From an uncultured Peptostreptococcus sp. (GTDB taxonomy: Bacteria; Bacillota; Clostridia; Peptostreptococcales; Peptostreptococcaceae), in contig CAAEUW010000060.1 in assembly GCA_900759325.1 (NCBI GenBank), positions 1 through 26,792 on the forward strand: a DNA stretch of 26,792 bases. Reading direction: 5' to 3'. The translations under genes and the position numbers were made by a program. A model generated the notes under the pieces. It searched no databases, was not told the DNA's origin, and saw nothing but the letters and a program-made list of their open reading frames with translations. Below, in pieces: positions 7,338 to 16,111 of this stretch. How positions within the stretch are numbered: the first letter of the stretch is position 1; each line of letters opens with the position of its first letter.

Positions 7338-8633
7338 CTAAACCTGGTTTTTAATTAAATCTTCCAGACTCTCTCTCTTTATAACGATCTTGTCCTTGCC
7401 GTCCCTAACAAATACTACTGCTGGCCTTTGCATAAGGTTGTAGTTAGATGCCATGGAGTAATGGTAGGCCCCTGTGCAGGCTACTACCAGAATATCACCT
7501 ATTTTAGCCTCAGGTATCCTGACATCCTTAGCTATCAGGTCTCCTGACTCACAGCACTTACCGGCTATTGTTACAAGAGAGGCGTCCTCCTCATTCATCC
7601 TATTTGCCAGGGCAACCTCATACTTGGCCCCATAAAGGGCAGTCCTTATATGGTCGCTCATACCACCGTCTATGGAAACATAGGTCCTAATACCTGGAAT
7701 TTCCTTTATAGTTCCTACCCTATATAGGGTATAGCCTGCTTCACCAACTATAGACCTACCAGGCTCCAACCATAATTGCGGTATGGCCAAACCTTGGCTC
7801 CTGGCAGACTCTTTTAGGCAGGTTATTATCTCTTCTAGAGCATCCTCTATTGGATATGAGACATCCTCATCTGTATATCTGATACCAAATCCTCCACCTA
7901 TATTTAGGATTTTTGCCTCAAAGTTAAGATCCTCTTTAAGATCCTTTAACCAAACAAAAACTTTCTTGATTGCCGCCTGACTGCCTTCTGTACCAAATAT
8001 CTGTGACCCTATATGGAAGTGTAGTCCTATTAGGTCTATATTTTCAGCCCTCAATATGGCTTCTACACCCTCCCTGGCCTGGCCATTATCTATATTTAGA
8101 CCAAATTTAGAGTCTGTATTTCCTGTTGTTATAAATTCATGGGTATGGGCCTCTACACCTGGAGTAACCCTTAGTAGAGCCTTTGCCCTCTTGCCCATTT
8201 GTCCTCCTATCCTATCTATCCTTTCAACCTCAGCAAGACTGTCTACAACAAAACAACCTATATTACTTTCTAAAGCATAGCCTATTTCATACTCTGTCTT
8301 ATTATTTCCATGAAGGTGGATCTTCTGGGAGTCAAAATCTACTGAAAGGGCATTGTATAACTCTCCAACAGATACAACATCTAGGCCCATGTCTTCTTCC
8401 TTCATTATCCTTACCAATTCCTTACATATAAAGGCCTTACTTGCATATGAAATGTGGTAGTCAAGTCCAGACTTTGAGAGAACCTTGTGAAACCTCCTAC
8501 ACTGGTCTCTTATCAGGCCCTCGTCATAGACAAATAGGGGGCTTCCATACTTATCTACCAGGCTACAAGTGTCTACCCCGCCTATTTCAAGATGGCCTTG
8601 TGAATTTATTCTTCCGCTTCCATGTAATTGCAT
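7338..8633 (-). CDS. lysA: Diaminopimelate decarboxylase
   Basis: Catalyses the last step of lysine synthesis, meso-diaminopimelate to L-lysine and CO2, using PLP. The 431-residue fold-type III enzyme shows the PLP lysine in YASKAF (K66), the phosphate-binding glycine loop GGGFG (246-250), EPGR (290-293), and the active-site CESGD (361-365) contributed across the dimer. It is the last gene of the lysine operon, about 95 bases after the racemase-like gene, and is followed by a strong terminator. The start at 8633 has AAGGGAGAT at good spacing. All key residues are present. Confidence 0.96.
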   Translation of the reverse strand: MQLHGSGRINSQGHLEIGGVDTCSLVDKYGSPLFVYDEGLIRDQCRRFHKVLSKSGLDYHISYASKAFICKELVRIMKEEDMGLDVVSVGELYNALSVDFDSQKIHLHGNNKTEYEIGYALESNIGCFVVDSLAEVERIDRIGGQMGKRAKALLRVTPGVEAHTHEFITTGNTDSKFGLNIDNGQAREGVEAILRAENIDLIGLHFHIGSQIFGTEGSQAAIKKVFVWLKDLKEDLNFEAKILNIGGGFGIRYTDEDVSYPIEDALEEIITCLKESARSQGLAIPQLWLEPGRSIVGEAGYTLYRVGTIKEIPGIRTYVSIDGGMSDHIRTALYGAKYEVALANRMNEEDASLVTIAGKCCESGDLIAKDVRIPEAKIGDILVVACTGAYHYSMASNYNLMQRPAVVFVRDGKDKIVIKRESLEDLIKNQV

Positions 8634-8728
8634 ACTTATCTCCCTTCTAAATACTCTTTTTATACCATACTTCTATCTATATATTTATGTTTCTTATTCT
8701 TTCCTTTTATTTATTTCTATAAGATACT

Positions 8729-9805
8729 TTATCCATCTATTTCTATATAGTCCACATCAAGACTCATATGGTTTAACATAGATATTTGTTCTGAATTGCT
8801 GGCTACCCCCTTAAAGGTATATTCATGGACCGGTATATCATGGCCATAAAAATAAACTTCGTCACCAAGGGTTACAGCCTCATCTATAATAGCTACTGAA
8901 TGGCTCATCATCAGAGAAACCAAAGGATACCTCCTCTTGTTTATCTCCAAGTCATGCCCCTTTATCCTTGACCTTAATAGGCCATCTCCATAGCCCATAT
9001 TTATAACTGCAAGGTCTGTAGGTTCCTTGGCCACAAAGGATGAACAATATCCTATACTCTGACCTGGATCAAGGTGGATTATAGACAAGACCCTGGCAGA
9101 TAGGTTGATTGCATGGTCTAGCTTTTTAGGACAGTCCTTATATGGCAGACAGCCATATAGGTATATTCCCAGCCTGACATGACTATGCCCTTCTAGCAAG
9201 CCATCCCTGGCAAAGGAAGCGCTATTTTGAGCATGGATAAATTTAAACTTATGAACTCTTTTGGCTGCTGCTAGGGCATCAAGCCAAATTTCTCTCTCTC
9301 TTTCATAGGTCTTGTCTTTATCAAACTCATCTGCCCAGGAAAAATGCGTCCATATCCCCTCGATATCAATATCCTTATCCCTTGCCAAAGTCAAGATTTC
9401 TAACATTTCTTCCTTGGACCTAGCTCCTGACCTTCTCATGCTTCCTGCCCATTCAAGGTGCCAGGATATACCCTTCATATTCTCAAGGTCATTCTTTACA
9501 AAGTCGAGGTTGGCTATGGCCGTAGAAATCCTATACCTTCTCAATAGGTCGAATTCTTTAGCTGGATTTAGGGATATAATTGTTATATCCTCATATAGGT
9601 CTCTCATCTTTATACATTCCTTTAAAGATGTGCTTGCAAAGGCCCTTACTCCTGCCCTATAAAAGGTCTCTACTGCCCTTTCTAGGCCAAAGTTATAGGC
9701 ATTATTTTTGACTACTGCTATCAGGCCCCCACCTGTTTCTTCTAGGACCCTACTAGCGTTATTATGGATGGCTCTTAGGTCTATTCTTAATTTTGCATTT
9801 TCCAT
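8729..9805 (-). CDS. Alanine-racemase-like PLP protein of the lysine operon (divergent)
   Basis: A fold-type III PLP protein of 358 residues resembling alanine racemase. The PLP lysine is present (AVVKNNAY, K33), as are an arginine aligned with R136 of Geobacillus Alr, the tyrosine aligned with catalytic Tyr265 (SIGYCSS, Y253), and MGYGDG. Two normally conserved positions differ: the carbamylated lysine (LK in HLKxDTGM) is Glu118 in HLEWAGSM, and the MD of the VxMDQ motif is Met-Ser in LMMSHS. The C-terminal RxPR block is also missing. It sits between the deacetylase and lysA, as alr2 does in the S. aureus dap operon. A role in D-alanine supply is therefore doubtful; a racemase or epimerase acting on a pathway intermediate is possible. 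ATG 9805 is chosen; a GTG at 9814 is an alternative. Confidence 0.8.
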   Translation of the reverse strand: MENAKLRIDLRAIHNNASRVLEETGGGLIAVVKNNAYNFGLERAVETFYRAGVRAFASTSLKECIKMRDLYEDITIISLNPAKEFDLLRRYRISTAIANLDFVKNDLENMKGISWHLEWAGSMRRSGARSKEEMLEILTLARDKDIDIEGIWTHFSWADEFDKDKTYEREREIWLDALAAAKRVHKFKFIHAQNSASFARDGLLEGHSHVRLGIYLYGCLPYKDCPKKLDHAINLSARVLSIIHLDPGQSIGYCSSFVAKEPTDLAVINMGYGDGLLRSRIKGHDLEINKRRYPLVSLMMSHSVAIIDEAVTLGDEVYFYGHDIPVHEYTFKGVASNSEQISMLNHMSLDVDYIEIDG

Positions 9806-9821
9806 TTCTATCACTACCCAT

Positions 9822-10973
9822 CTAATTACAATAAGTCTTTACTAGTTCAACAAGAAAGTCAACCCCATAAACCAAGGCTTCTTCCCTCATCTGTAGTGTC
9901 GGCGTATGAAGTCCTGTCGTATAACCAAGGTCCTCATTTCTGATTCCTACGAAGCTATAGTTTACTGGACCAAGCTCAGAGAAGAAGGAGAAGTCCTCAC
10001 CTAGAAGGTAAGGCTCTTTCTTAAATTCGAAGCTTGCCCCGGTTTTTAGTGCTGCCTCTTCTACTAGGTCTAGTAGGCATGCATCGTTTAAAAGGGCAGG
10101 ATAGCCCTCCTTAAAGTTTAGGTCAACCCTACACCCACTGGCAAGACCTAGGCCGGAACAGATTTCTTCCATCCTCTTCTTTATAATATCGAAGTCCCCA
10201 CTATCATAGGTCCTAATAGTCCCCTCCATATGTCCGTTTTCGGGAACTGCATTCATGACCTCTCCAACTGACATCTTGCCCACGTGGATTATATTTGTGT
10301 GCTTACAGTCTAGGTCATAGACTGTAATTGCCTCTATCTGCTGGTATATGTTCACACAGGCATTTAGGGCATTTAGGCCATTTTCTCTCAGGCCTACATG
10401 GGCAGTTCTTCCTTTTACATCTATGGTAAACTCATTACAACTAGCCATTATTGGACCTAGCCTTGTCACAAGCTTACCCTCTTCAAAATCAGGGTTTACA
10501 TGAAGGGCATAAGAGGCCCTTATATTGTATTTTTTAAAATCATATTCCCTTATCATTAGGTTAGCCCCACCAAAGGACTCCTCTGATGGCTGAAACACAC
10601 CTAGTACATTCACCCTCAAGCCACCCGACTCCTTTAGGTCTAGGATTTCCTTGATTGCCCCTAAGAGCATACTTGCATGGGCATCATGGCCACAGGCGTG
10701 CATGACTCCATCATTTTCTGATTTGAAGTCTATTTCATTCATTTCCCTTATAGGAAGGGCATCTATATCTGCCCTCAGAATAATTGTATCCTGGCTACCT
10801 CCATCTATGTAGACAATAGTACCTGTATCTAGGCAGGTCTCATAGGTCAAACCCATCTTGTCAAGCTCAGCCCTTATATAGGCAGCTGTCTTGTACTCTT
10901 TTTGGGACAGCTCAGGATTTTTGTGGAGGTACCTCCTCCACCTTCTTATATCTTCTAGCCTTGTTACCTTCAT
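9822..10973 (-). CDS. M20-family amidohydrolase, probable N-acetyl-diaminopimelate deacetylase
   Basis: A 383-residue cytoplasmic metallohydrolase. The metal-binding motif is MHACGHDAHASML (about residues 91-103), with a further glutamate pair in PSEES and a late histidine in GLHTP. The resemblance is to hippurate hydrolase/IAA-amino-acid hydrolase-type peptidases, the group that includes N-acetyl-LL-DAP deacetylase. The adjacent DAP N-acetyltransferase gene makes removal of acetyl from N-acetyl-DAP the likely job. The start at 10973 follows AGGTGA. An 86-bp palindrome separates it from dapH. The specific substrate is inferred from context. Confidence 0.85.
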   Translation of the reverse strand: MKVTRLEDIRRWRRYLHKNPELSQKEYKTAAYIRAELDKMGLTYETCLDTGTIVYIDGGSQDTIILRADIDALPIREMNEIDFKSENDGVMHACGHDAHASMLLGAIKEILDLKESGGLRVNVLGVFQPSEESFGGANLMIREYDFKKYNIRASYALHVNPDFEEGKLVTRLGPIMASCNEFTIDVKGRTAHVGLRENGLNALNACVNIYQQIEAITVYDLDCKHTNIIHVGKMSVGEVMNAVPENGHMEGTIRTYDSGDFDIIKKRMEEICSGLGLASGCRVDLNFKEGYPALLNDACLLDLVEEAALKTGASFEFKKEPYLLGEDFSFFSELGPVNYSFVGIRNEDLGYTTGLHTPTLQMREEALVYGVDFLVELVKTYCN

Positions 10974-10996
10974 TTATTCACCTACTATCTATACGA

Positions 10997-11082
10997 AAAT
11001 TAGTATTAACTATATTCAAAATTATACCAGCTTTTTAAAGCATATTTTATAGTTAAATTTGAATCTTCGTTAATACTAATTT
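10997..11082. repeat. 86-bp palindromic element between dapH and the deacetylase gene
   Basis: Perfect 14-bp outer arms AAATTAGTATTAAC (10997-11010) and GTTAATACTAATTT (11069-11082), inner arms ATTCAAA (11014-11020) and TTTGAAT (11058-11064), and a central GCTTT/AAAGC pair. No T run fits a terminator. It is inserted in an operon whose other junctions are mostly short, so it may be a small mobile palindrome or a processing site. Confidence 0.6.
11021..11049 (-). promoter_or_regulatory. Possible internal promoter inside the palindrome
   Basis: Minus strand extended -10 TGGTATAAT (TATAAT at 11021-11026), 17 bases after a weak -35 TAAAAT (11044-11049). It would drive the deacetylase, racemase-like gene and lysA without the lysine riboswitch. 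Confidence 0.4.
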
Positions 11083-11090
11083 GACTTTAC

Positions 11091-11810
11091 CTATTCTAAG
11101 CTTCTTAAAGCATCAACTATGCTGATCTTTTCCCCTTCAACATCACTTGTCTGCTTTATAATCTTGGCAGGTACACCTGCAACCACTGCTCCAGCAGGAA
11201 CATCCTCAGTAACAATTGCTCCTGCTGCAACTACTGCTCCCTTTCCTATTCTGACCCCTTCAAGGACCACTGCATTAGCCCCAATAAGGACATTATCCTC
11301 TACCACTACTGGGTTCGCATTTGCTGGCTCTATTACACCAGCCAAGACTGCTCCTGCTCCTACATGGACGTTCTTACCAGTTGTTGCTCTTCCACCAAGA
11401 ACTGCACCCATATCTATCATAGTTCCTTCGCCGACTACTGCACCTATATTTATTATAGCCCCCATCATGACTACTGCATTGTCCTTTATTACTGCATGCT
11501 CACGAATAAAAGCACCTGGCTCTATTCTGGCATTTATATCTGATAGGTCAAGCAAAGGTATAGCACTATTTCTTCTGTCGTTTTCAACCACATAGTCTGC
11601 TATCTTATCACCATTATTGGCAAGGACCTCCTTCCAGGTATTTAGGTCTGTGAATAGGACCCTTGATATATCTCCTCCAAAATCCTTAACATTGTCTGGA
11701 AGGTCTATGTTTGTTAAGTCTCCCTTTACATATACCTTGACTGGTGTTGTCTTCTTAGATGTAGCTATATAATTAATTATCTCTTCTGATGTTAAAAAGT
11801 TTTTTGCCAT
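11091..11810 (-). CDS. dapH: Tetrahydrodipicolinate N-acetyltransferase
   Basis: Transfers acetyl from acetyl-CoA to tetrahydrodipicolinate in the acetylase branch of DAP synthesis. The 239-residue protein has an N-terminal helical domain (residues 1-85) and then a left-handed beta-helix of hexapeptide repeats (about 90-215), visible as a series of I/V-G-x-x-A/V units such as IGAVVGEGTMIDMGAVLGG and VLIGANAVVLEGVRIGKGAVV. Length and domain order match DapH/DapD of Gram-positives. It lies 41 bases after dapB, with GAGAGG before ATG. The presence of this gene and the M20 deacetylase shows the acetyl rather than the succinyl or dehydrogenase route. Confidence 0.93.
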   Translation of the reverse strand: MAKNFLTSEEIINYIATSKKTTPVKVYVKGDLTNIDLPDNVKDFGGDISRVLFTDLNTWKEVLANNGDKIADYVVENDRRNSAIPLLDLSDINARIEPGAFIREHAVIKDNAVVMMGAIINIGAVVGEGTMIDMGAVLGGRATTGKNVHVGAGAVLAGVIEPANANPVVVEDNVLIGANAVVLEGVRIGKGAVVAAGAIVTEDVPAGAVVAGVPAKIIKQTSDVEGEKISIVDALRSLE

Positions 11811-11851
11811 AAAATCCTCTCTTTCATATCTCTTTTATTATGTGTTTTGCC

Positions 11852-12583
11852 TTATAGGTTGTCAAATGTATAGAAACCTTTTTGCTTGTCCTGCAGACCC
11901 TGGGCTGCCTTTAGGGCTCCATCTGCAAATATTCTCTTTGACTGGGCCCTATGGGTAAGCTCTATTACCTCATCTTCACCGGCAAATAAGACCTCATGCT
12001 CACCTACTATGGTTCCACCTCTTAGACTGGCTATACCAATTTCCTTTTTATCCCTCTTATGTTCAGTCTGACTCCTGTCATATACAGGAAAATAACTAGT
12101 GTCAGCTGACTGTATTGCCTCAAGTAGCTTTATAGCTGTACCACTTGGAGCATCTATCTTCTTATTGTGGTGACGCTCTAGTATTTCTATATCGAAGCCG
12201 TCTGATAATAGGGGCGTCAAAAACTTCAAGGCCTTTGTAAATACATGGACCCCGTAGCTCATATTTGCACTAAAGAAGATAGGACAATATTCTGCAGCCT
12301 GGTCCATAAGGTCCTGTAGCTGGTCCCTGGCCCCAGTTGTAGCTACAACTATTGGGGTTTTATGGTGACTAGCCCCCCTCAATAACTCACTCGTATTCTT
12401 AGGGTGAGAGAAGTCTATAATGGCATCTGCCCTTGGTAGGTCCCTTATATCCTTGTATACTGGATATGGAGAATTTTCAGAGTCCTGTAGGGAAAATATA
12501 CCTACGATTTCATGACCCCTTTCTAGGGCAAGTCCTTCTACTACCCTGCCCATTACACCATAACCACCTAGTATTAATTTCAT
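11852..12583 (-). CDS. dapB: 4-hydroxy-tetrahydrodipicolinate reductase
   Basis: Reduces the DapA product to tetrahydrodipicolinate with NAD(P)H. At 243 residues it is near the usual length. The nucleotide-binding loop GGYGVMG is at residues 6-12 and the catalytic/substrate segment ERHHNKKIDAPSGTA at 136-150, with both histidines and the lysine in place. The ATG begins one base after the dapA stop, so translation is probably coupled. Confidence 0.95.
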   Translation of the reverse strand: MKLILGGYGVMGRVVEGLALERGHEIVGIFSLQDSENSPYPVYKDIRDLPRADAIIDFSHPKNTSELLRGASHHKTPIVVATTGARDQLQDLMDQAAEYCPIFFSANMSYGVHVFTKALKFLTPLLSDGFDIEILERHHNKKIDAPSGTAIKLLEAIQSADTSYFPVYDRSQTEHKRDKKEIGIASLRGGTIVGEHEVLFAGEDEVIELTHRAQSKRIFADGALKAAQGLQDKQKGFYTFDNL

Positions 12584-12584
12584 A

Positions 12585-13484
12585 TTATGCCTCCAAACTT
12601 AGACACTCTCTATATAGTGCTATTGTATTTTCTCTTACAGCATCTGTTGTAGGAATCAAAGGAAGTCTGAAGTTTTCTTCCCCATAGCCCATTTCCTTTA
12701 ATACAGCCTTCACTGGTGTTGGGCTGACATCTGAGAATAGGGCATCTATAAATGGGTTTAGGGCAAGCTGTAGGTCCCTAGCTTCATTGATTCTTCCCTC
12801 CTGATATAGGCTGTATACTCTTAAAAATTCTACTGGTAGACAATTGGATACAACACTTATTACCCCATCTCCACCGTGTACTAGGAAGTCAAAAAAGCTT
12901 CCATCATCCCCACTGTATAGGTTAAAGTCTATATTAGGCTCAAGGTAGCCCCTTACCCTATCAAGGTAGCCTATGTCTCCAGTTGCATCCTTTAGGGCTA
13001 CTATATTCCTGTGTCCGGCTAGTTCTGCTACTGTTTCAGGATTAATAGTCATGCCTGTCCTTCCTGGAACATTGTATAGGATAATTGGTATATCAACACT
13101 ATCTGCAATAGCAAAATAGTGGGCAACCAGACCCCTCTGACTAGTCTTGTTATAGTAAGGAGTTACTACTAGGGCTGCATCTGCCCCATTTTCCTTTGCA
13201 AGCCTTGTATGGTCTATGGCTGTAAGAGTATTATTAGATCCTGTTCCTAGTATTATAGCACAGTCCCTGTCACCCCTGATCCTTATTGTCCTTCTTAGTA
13301 AGTCTAGCTTTTCTTCTATAGTAAGGGTTGCTCCCTCACCTGTAGTGCCTGCTACTATGATTCCATTTATGCCTGAGCTTATCTGGAATTCTACAAGTCT
13401 TTCATAGGCTGCATAATCTATACTTCCGTCATTATTCATCGTCGTTGCTATTGCTGTTGCTACTCCATTAAAAATTGCTGTCAT
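12585..13484 (-). CDS. dapA: 4-hydroxy-tetrahydrodipicolinate synthase
   Basis: Condenses pyruvate with aspartate semialdehyde at the branch point to lysine. The 299-residue TIM barrel has GTTGE (46-50), the catalytic tyrosine in YNVPGRTG (Y137) and the Schiff-base lysine in VALKDATGD (K165). The start follows AAGGGGG. It lies 78 bases after asd; that gap contains part of a tandem 16-bp repeat. Confidence 0.96.
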   Translation of the reverse strand: MTAIFNGVATAIATTMNNDGSIDYAAYERLVEFQISSGINGIIVAGTTGEGATLTIEEKLDLLRRTIRIRGDRDCAIILGTGSNNTLTAIDHTRLAKENGADAALVVTPYYNKTSQRGLVAHYFAIADSVDIPIILYNVPGRTGMTINPETVAELAGHRNIVALKDATGDIGYLDRVRGYLEPNIDFNLYSGDDGSFFDFLVHGGDGVISVVSNCLPVEFLRVYSLYQEGRINEARDLQLALNPFIDALFSDVSPTPVKAVLKEMGYGEENFRLPLIPTTDAVRENTIALYRECLSLEA

Positions 13485-13530
13485 TTTTATTTCCCCCTTT
13501 AATTGGCTATTATTTATAATTTATTCTGAT

Positions 13531-13578
13531 TTATGTATTCTATTCTTTATCTATTCTCTTCTTTATCTGTTCTCTTCT
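13531..13578. repeat. Three tandem 16-bp repeats at the 3' end of asd
   Basis: Units on the plus strand: TTATGTATTCTATTCT (13531), TTATCTATTCTCTTCT (13547), TTATCTGTTCTCTTCT (13563). The last unit holds the asd stop codon and last four sense codons. The unit length is not a multiple of three, so copy changes would not simply extend the protein. Confidence 0.75.
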
Positions 13579-14546
13579 AGCATCTCTGCTATCTGAACTG
13601 CATTGCTGGCAGCACCCTTCCTAATATTGTCTGCTACACACCAAATGTGGAAGCTATTAGGCTGAGATATGTCTCTTCTTATTCTTCCGACCAAGACCTC
13701 ATCACGACCTGTAGCCTCTATAGGCATAGGATATAGGTTGTTTTCTGGGTCATCTACAACTATTACTCCTGGTGCCTCCCTCAATATATTCCTTACATCC
13801 TCAACCTCTGCAGGTCTTTCAAAGGTGATATTGATTTCTACTGAATGTGAGTTTAGAACTGGTACCCTGGCACAAGTTGCCGTAATGGAAACATCATCAC
13901 CTAGGTTCAATATCTTCTTTGTTTCCTCAATCATTTTCATCTCTTCTTTTGTATATCCGTTATCTAGGAATACATCTATATGAGGAAGTACATTGTTGTA
14001 GATTGGGTGAGGGTACTTTTTAGGTGGCTGACCTGCCTGGCCATTCACTAGGTCATCTATTCCCCCCTTACCTGACCCTGATACAGCCTGGTAGGTAGTA
14101 TAGGCTATCCTCTTTACTCCATATTCATCTATCAATGGCTTTAGTGGTACTACTGACTGGATAGTCGAGCAATTTGGATTTGCTATTATCTTCCTCTCTA
14201 ACTTAGGATAGTTACACTCTGGAACTATCAGGTCTATATCCTCTTGCATTCTCCATGCACTTGAGTTGTCTATTACTATTACACCATGCTCTTCGGCTAT
14301 AGGTGCAAACTTCAATGAAGTCGACCCTCCTGCTGAGAAAATCGCATAGTCTATATCTTTATCAAATGAATGTTCATTTAGTTCCTCTACTACTACATCC
14401 TGGCCTCTGAACTGTAAGACCTTTCCTGCTGACCTGGCTGATGCCATTAAATATATATTGTCTACCCTTAGGTTACTTTCTCCCAAGCGCTCTATCATCT
14501 TAGTTCCTACTACACCTGTTGCTCCAACTATTGCAAAATTTGCCAT
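13563..14546 (-). CDS. asd: Aspartate-semialdehyde dehydrogenase
   Basis: Reduces aspartyl phosphate to aspartate semialdehyde with NADPH. The 327-residue protein starts with the NADP loop GATGVVGTKM (8-17) and carries the catalytic cysteine in NPNCSTIQ (C126). The GSGKGG segment and the RVPVLNSHSVEI histidine block are present. The start at 14546 is preceded by AAGGGAGATG. A 147-base spacer separates it from the aspartokinase gene; no terminator is visible there, so it belongs to the same operon. Confidence 0.96.
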   Translation of the reverse strand: MANFAIVGATGVVGTKMIERLGESNLRVDNIYLMASARSAGKVLQFRGQDVVVEELNEHSFDKDIDYAIFSAGGSTSLKFAPIAEEHGVIVIDNSSAWRMQEDIDLIVPECNYPKLERKIIANPNCSTIQSVVPLKPLIDEYGVKRIAYTTYQAVSGSGKGGIDDLVNGQAGQPPKKYPHPIYNNVLPHIDVFLDNGYTKEEMKMIEETKKILNLGDDVSITATCARVPVLNSHSVEINITFERPAEVEDVRNILREAPGVIVVDDPENNLYPMPIEATGRDEVLVGRIRRDISQPNSFHIWCVADNIRKGAASNAVQIAEMLEENR

Positions 14547-14693
14547 ACTAACATCTCCCTTTCAAAAGTATTATTTAAAAAATTCTATCATATTTCCTAT
14601 TGCTTATCTTACTTATCTACCTAATTTTATCTTGAAACCTCATCTTCCTATCTTCTATTTCTTTCCTATCAAATCCATCATCCATAGGTTGGG

Positions 14694-15899
14694 CTATATA
14701 TTAAACTCCTTACATAGCAATATAACTGCCTTTTCAGATATATCCTTGTCTATAGCATAGGATATTGATATTTCTGATGTTGTTACCTGGTAGAAGTTGA
14801 TTCCATTTGAGCATAGAAGCCTAAAGGCTCTTGCTGCAACACCACTTACATCCCTCATGCCTGAACCTACTATACTTACCTTGGCACAATCTGTACGGAT
14901 TGAATACCTTATGCCTTTAAATTCTTCCTTTAAGCTATCTAGGATCTGGTTCAAGAAGTTCCTATCAGTGTCCTTACAAGTGAATGAAACATTCATATCC
15001 TCACCTGATACTATCTGACTGATCATATCAATATTTACACTGAACCTATCCAGCTGGTTGAATAACTCCTCTACAAAGTTCGTTCCTATATCACTACAAG
15101 TCAAGGTAACATGTAGTATATCCCTGTCCAATGCTACTCCTGTAACAACCTTCTTTTCTAGTAAGTCTGTATTTGCCATAATCCAAGTTCCTTTCGTATC
15201 TGATAATGTTTTTGCTAAATATAGTGGTACATTGTAATTTTTCGCTATTTCAACACAGCGTGTTTCTAGAACTCCTGCACCTAGGGCTGATAGCTCTAGC
15301 ATTTCCTCGTAGCTTACCTGACTTAGCTGTCTTGCTGCCTTATATATTCTAGGGTCTGTACCAAAGACACCTGTCACATCTGTATATATTTCACAAGATG
15401 CCCCTATTGCCGCTGCCAGAGCAACTGCCGATGTATCGGAGCCTCCCCTTCCTAGGGTTGTGATTTCTAGGTTTTCATTATATCCCTGAAAGCCTGCAAC
15501 TACCAGTATATCAAATTCCTCTAGCTGACCATTTAAAAAATCCGCATCAATATCTGCTATCCTGCTCTTTGTATGCTGGCCAAAGGTTCTAATACCAGCC
15601 TGTATACCCGTCAAGGACCTTGCCCTTACTCCCATCTCATTTAGGGTGATGGCCATCAAGGAGATAGTATTTTGCTCCCCTATAGCTAGTAGAGTATCTA
15701 GCTCCCTGACATCTGGATTGTCAGTTATCTTCTCAACCTGCTTTAGTAACTCATCTGTAGTCTTTCCCATAGCTGATACTACGACAATTAGCTTTTCATT
15801 ATTCTCTACCCTTTTTTTCAGGTAGGTCGAAATATCCTTTATCTTATCAATAGTTCCTACTGAACTTCCCCCGAATTTTAGTACTGAAACTTGTTTCAT
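14694..15899 (-). CDS. Aspartate kinase
   Basis: Phosphorylates aspartate, the committed step to lysine. The 401-residue monofunctional enzyme starts MKQVSVLKFGGSSVG, with the kinase loop KFGGSSVG at residues 8-15, and carries the GRGGSDTSAVALAAA substrate-binding block. The C-terminal third holds two ACT regulatory domains (about 265-400), so lysine or threonine inhibition is expected. ATG 15899 is chosen because GGAGG lies 8 bases upstream; the earlier in-frame ATG at 15914 overlaps that site. It is the first gene of the operon, directly under the lysine riboswitch, and corresponds to the lysC position in S. aureus. Confidence 0.95.
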   Translation of the reverse strand: MKQVSVLKFGGSSVGTIDKIKDISTYLKKRVENNEKLIVVVSAMGKTTDELLKQVEKITDNPDVRELDTLLAIGEQNTISLMAITLNEMGVRARSLTGIQAGIRTFGQHTKSRIADIDADFLNGQLEEFDILVVAGFQGYNENLEITTLGRGGSDTSAVALAAAIGASCEIYTDVTGVFGTDPRIYKAARQLSQVSYEEMLELSALGAGVLETRCVEIAKNYNVPLYLAKTLSDTKGTWIMANTDLLEKKVVTGVALDRDILHVTLTCSDIGTNFVEELFNQLDRFSVNIDMISQIVSGEDMNVSFTCKDTDRNFLNQILDSLKEEFKGIRYSIRTDCAKVSIVGSGMRDVSGVAARAFRLLCSNGINFYQVTTSEISISYAIDKDISEKAVILLCKEFNI

Positions 15900-15985
15900 A
15901 AACTCATCCTCCATTAATGCACAATACTCATAATAAATTATTTTAATTAACTAATAGGAATATATGCCCTTCTAATATTTTTTAA

Positions 15986-16020
15986 TAAAAAAGGCAAATG
16001 TAGTTAGTCCACATTTGCCT
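15986..16020 (-). terminator. Second (tandem) terminator in the lysine operon leader
   Basis: Minus strand stem AGGCAAATGT / ACATTTGCCT with a 9-base loop and a TTTTTT tail. It lies 87 bases before the aspartokinase start. Its stem sequence is a near copy of the first terminator at 16127-16161. Confidence 0.85.
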
Positions 16021-16111
16021 GAAAGTTTTAAATCCTGTATATATTTTCCTATACCTAGGCCTTCTCCAAGAAAACCCCTTATAAGCTATATACTATATAA
16101 TCGACATATTA

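Noticed and set aside
11119..11595. Long plus-strand ORF opposite dapH
   Set aside because: It is a Thr/Pro/Ala-rich mirror of the hexapeptide-repeat gene with no ribosome binding site.
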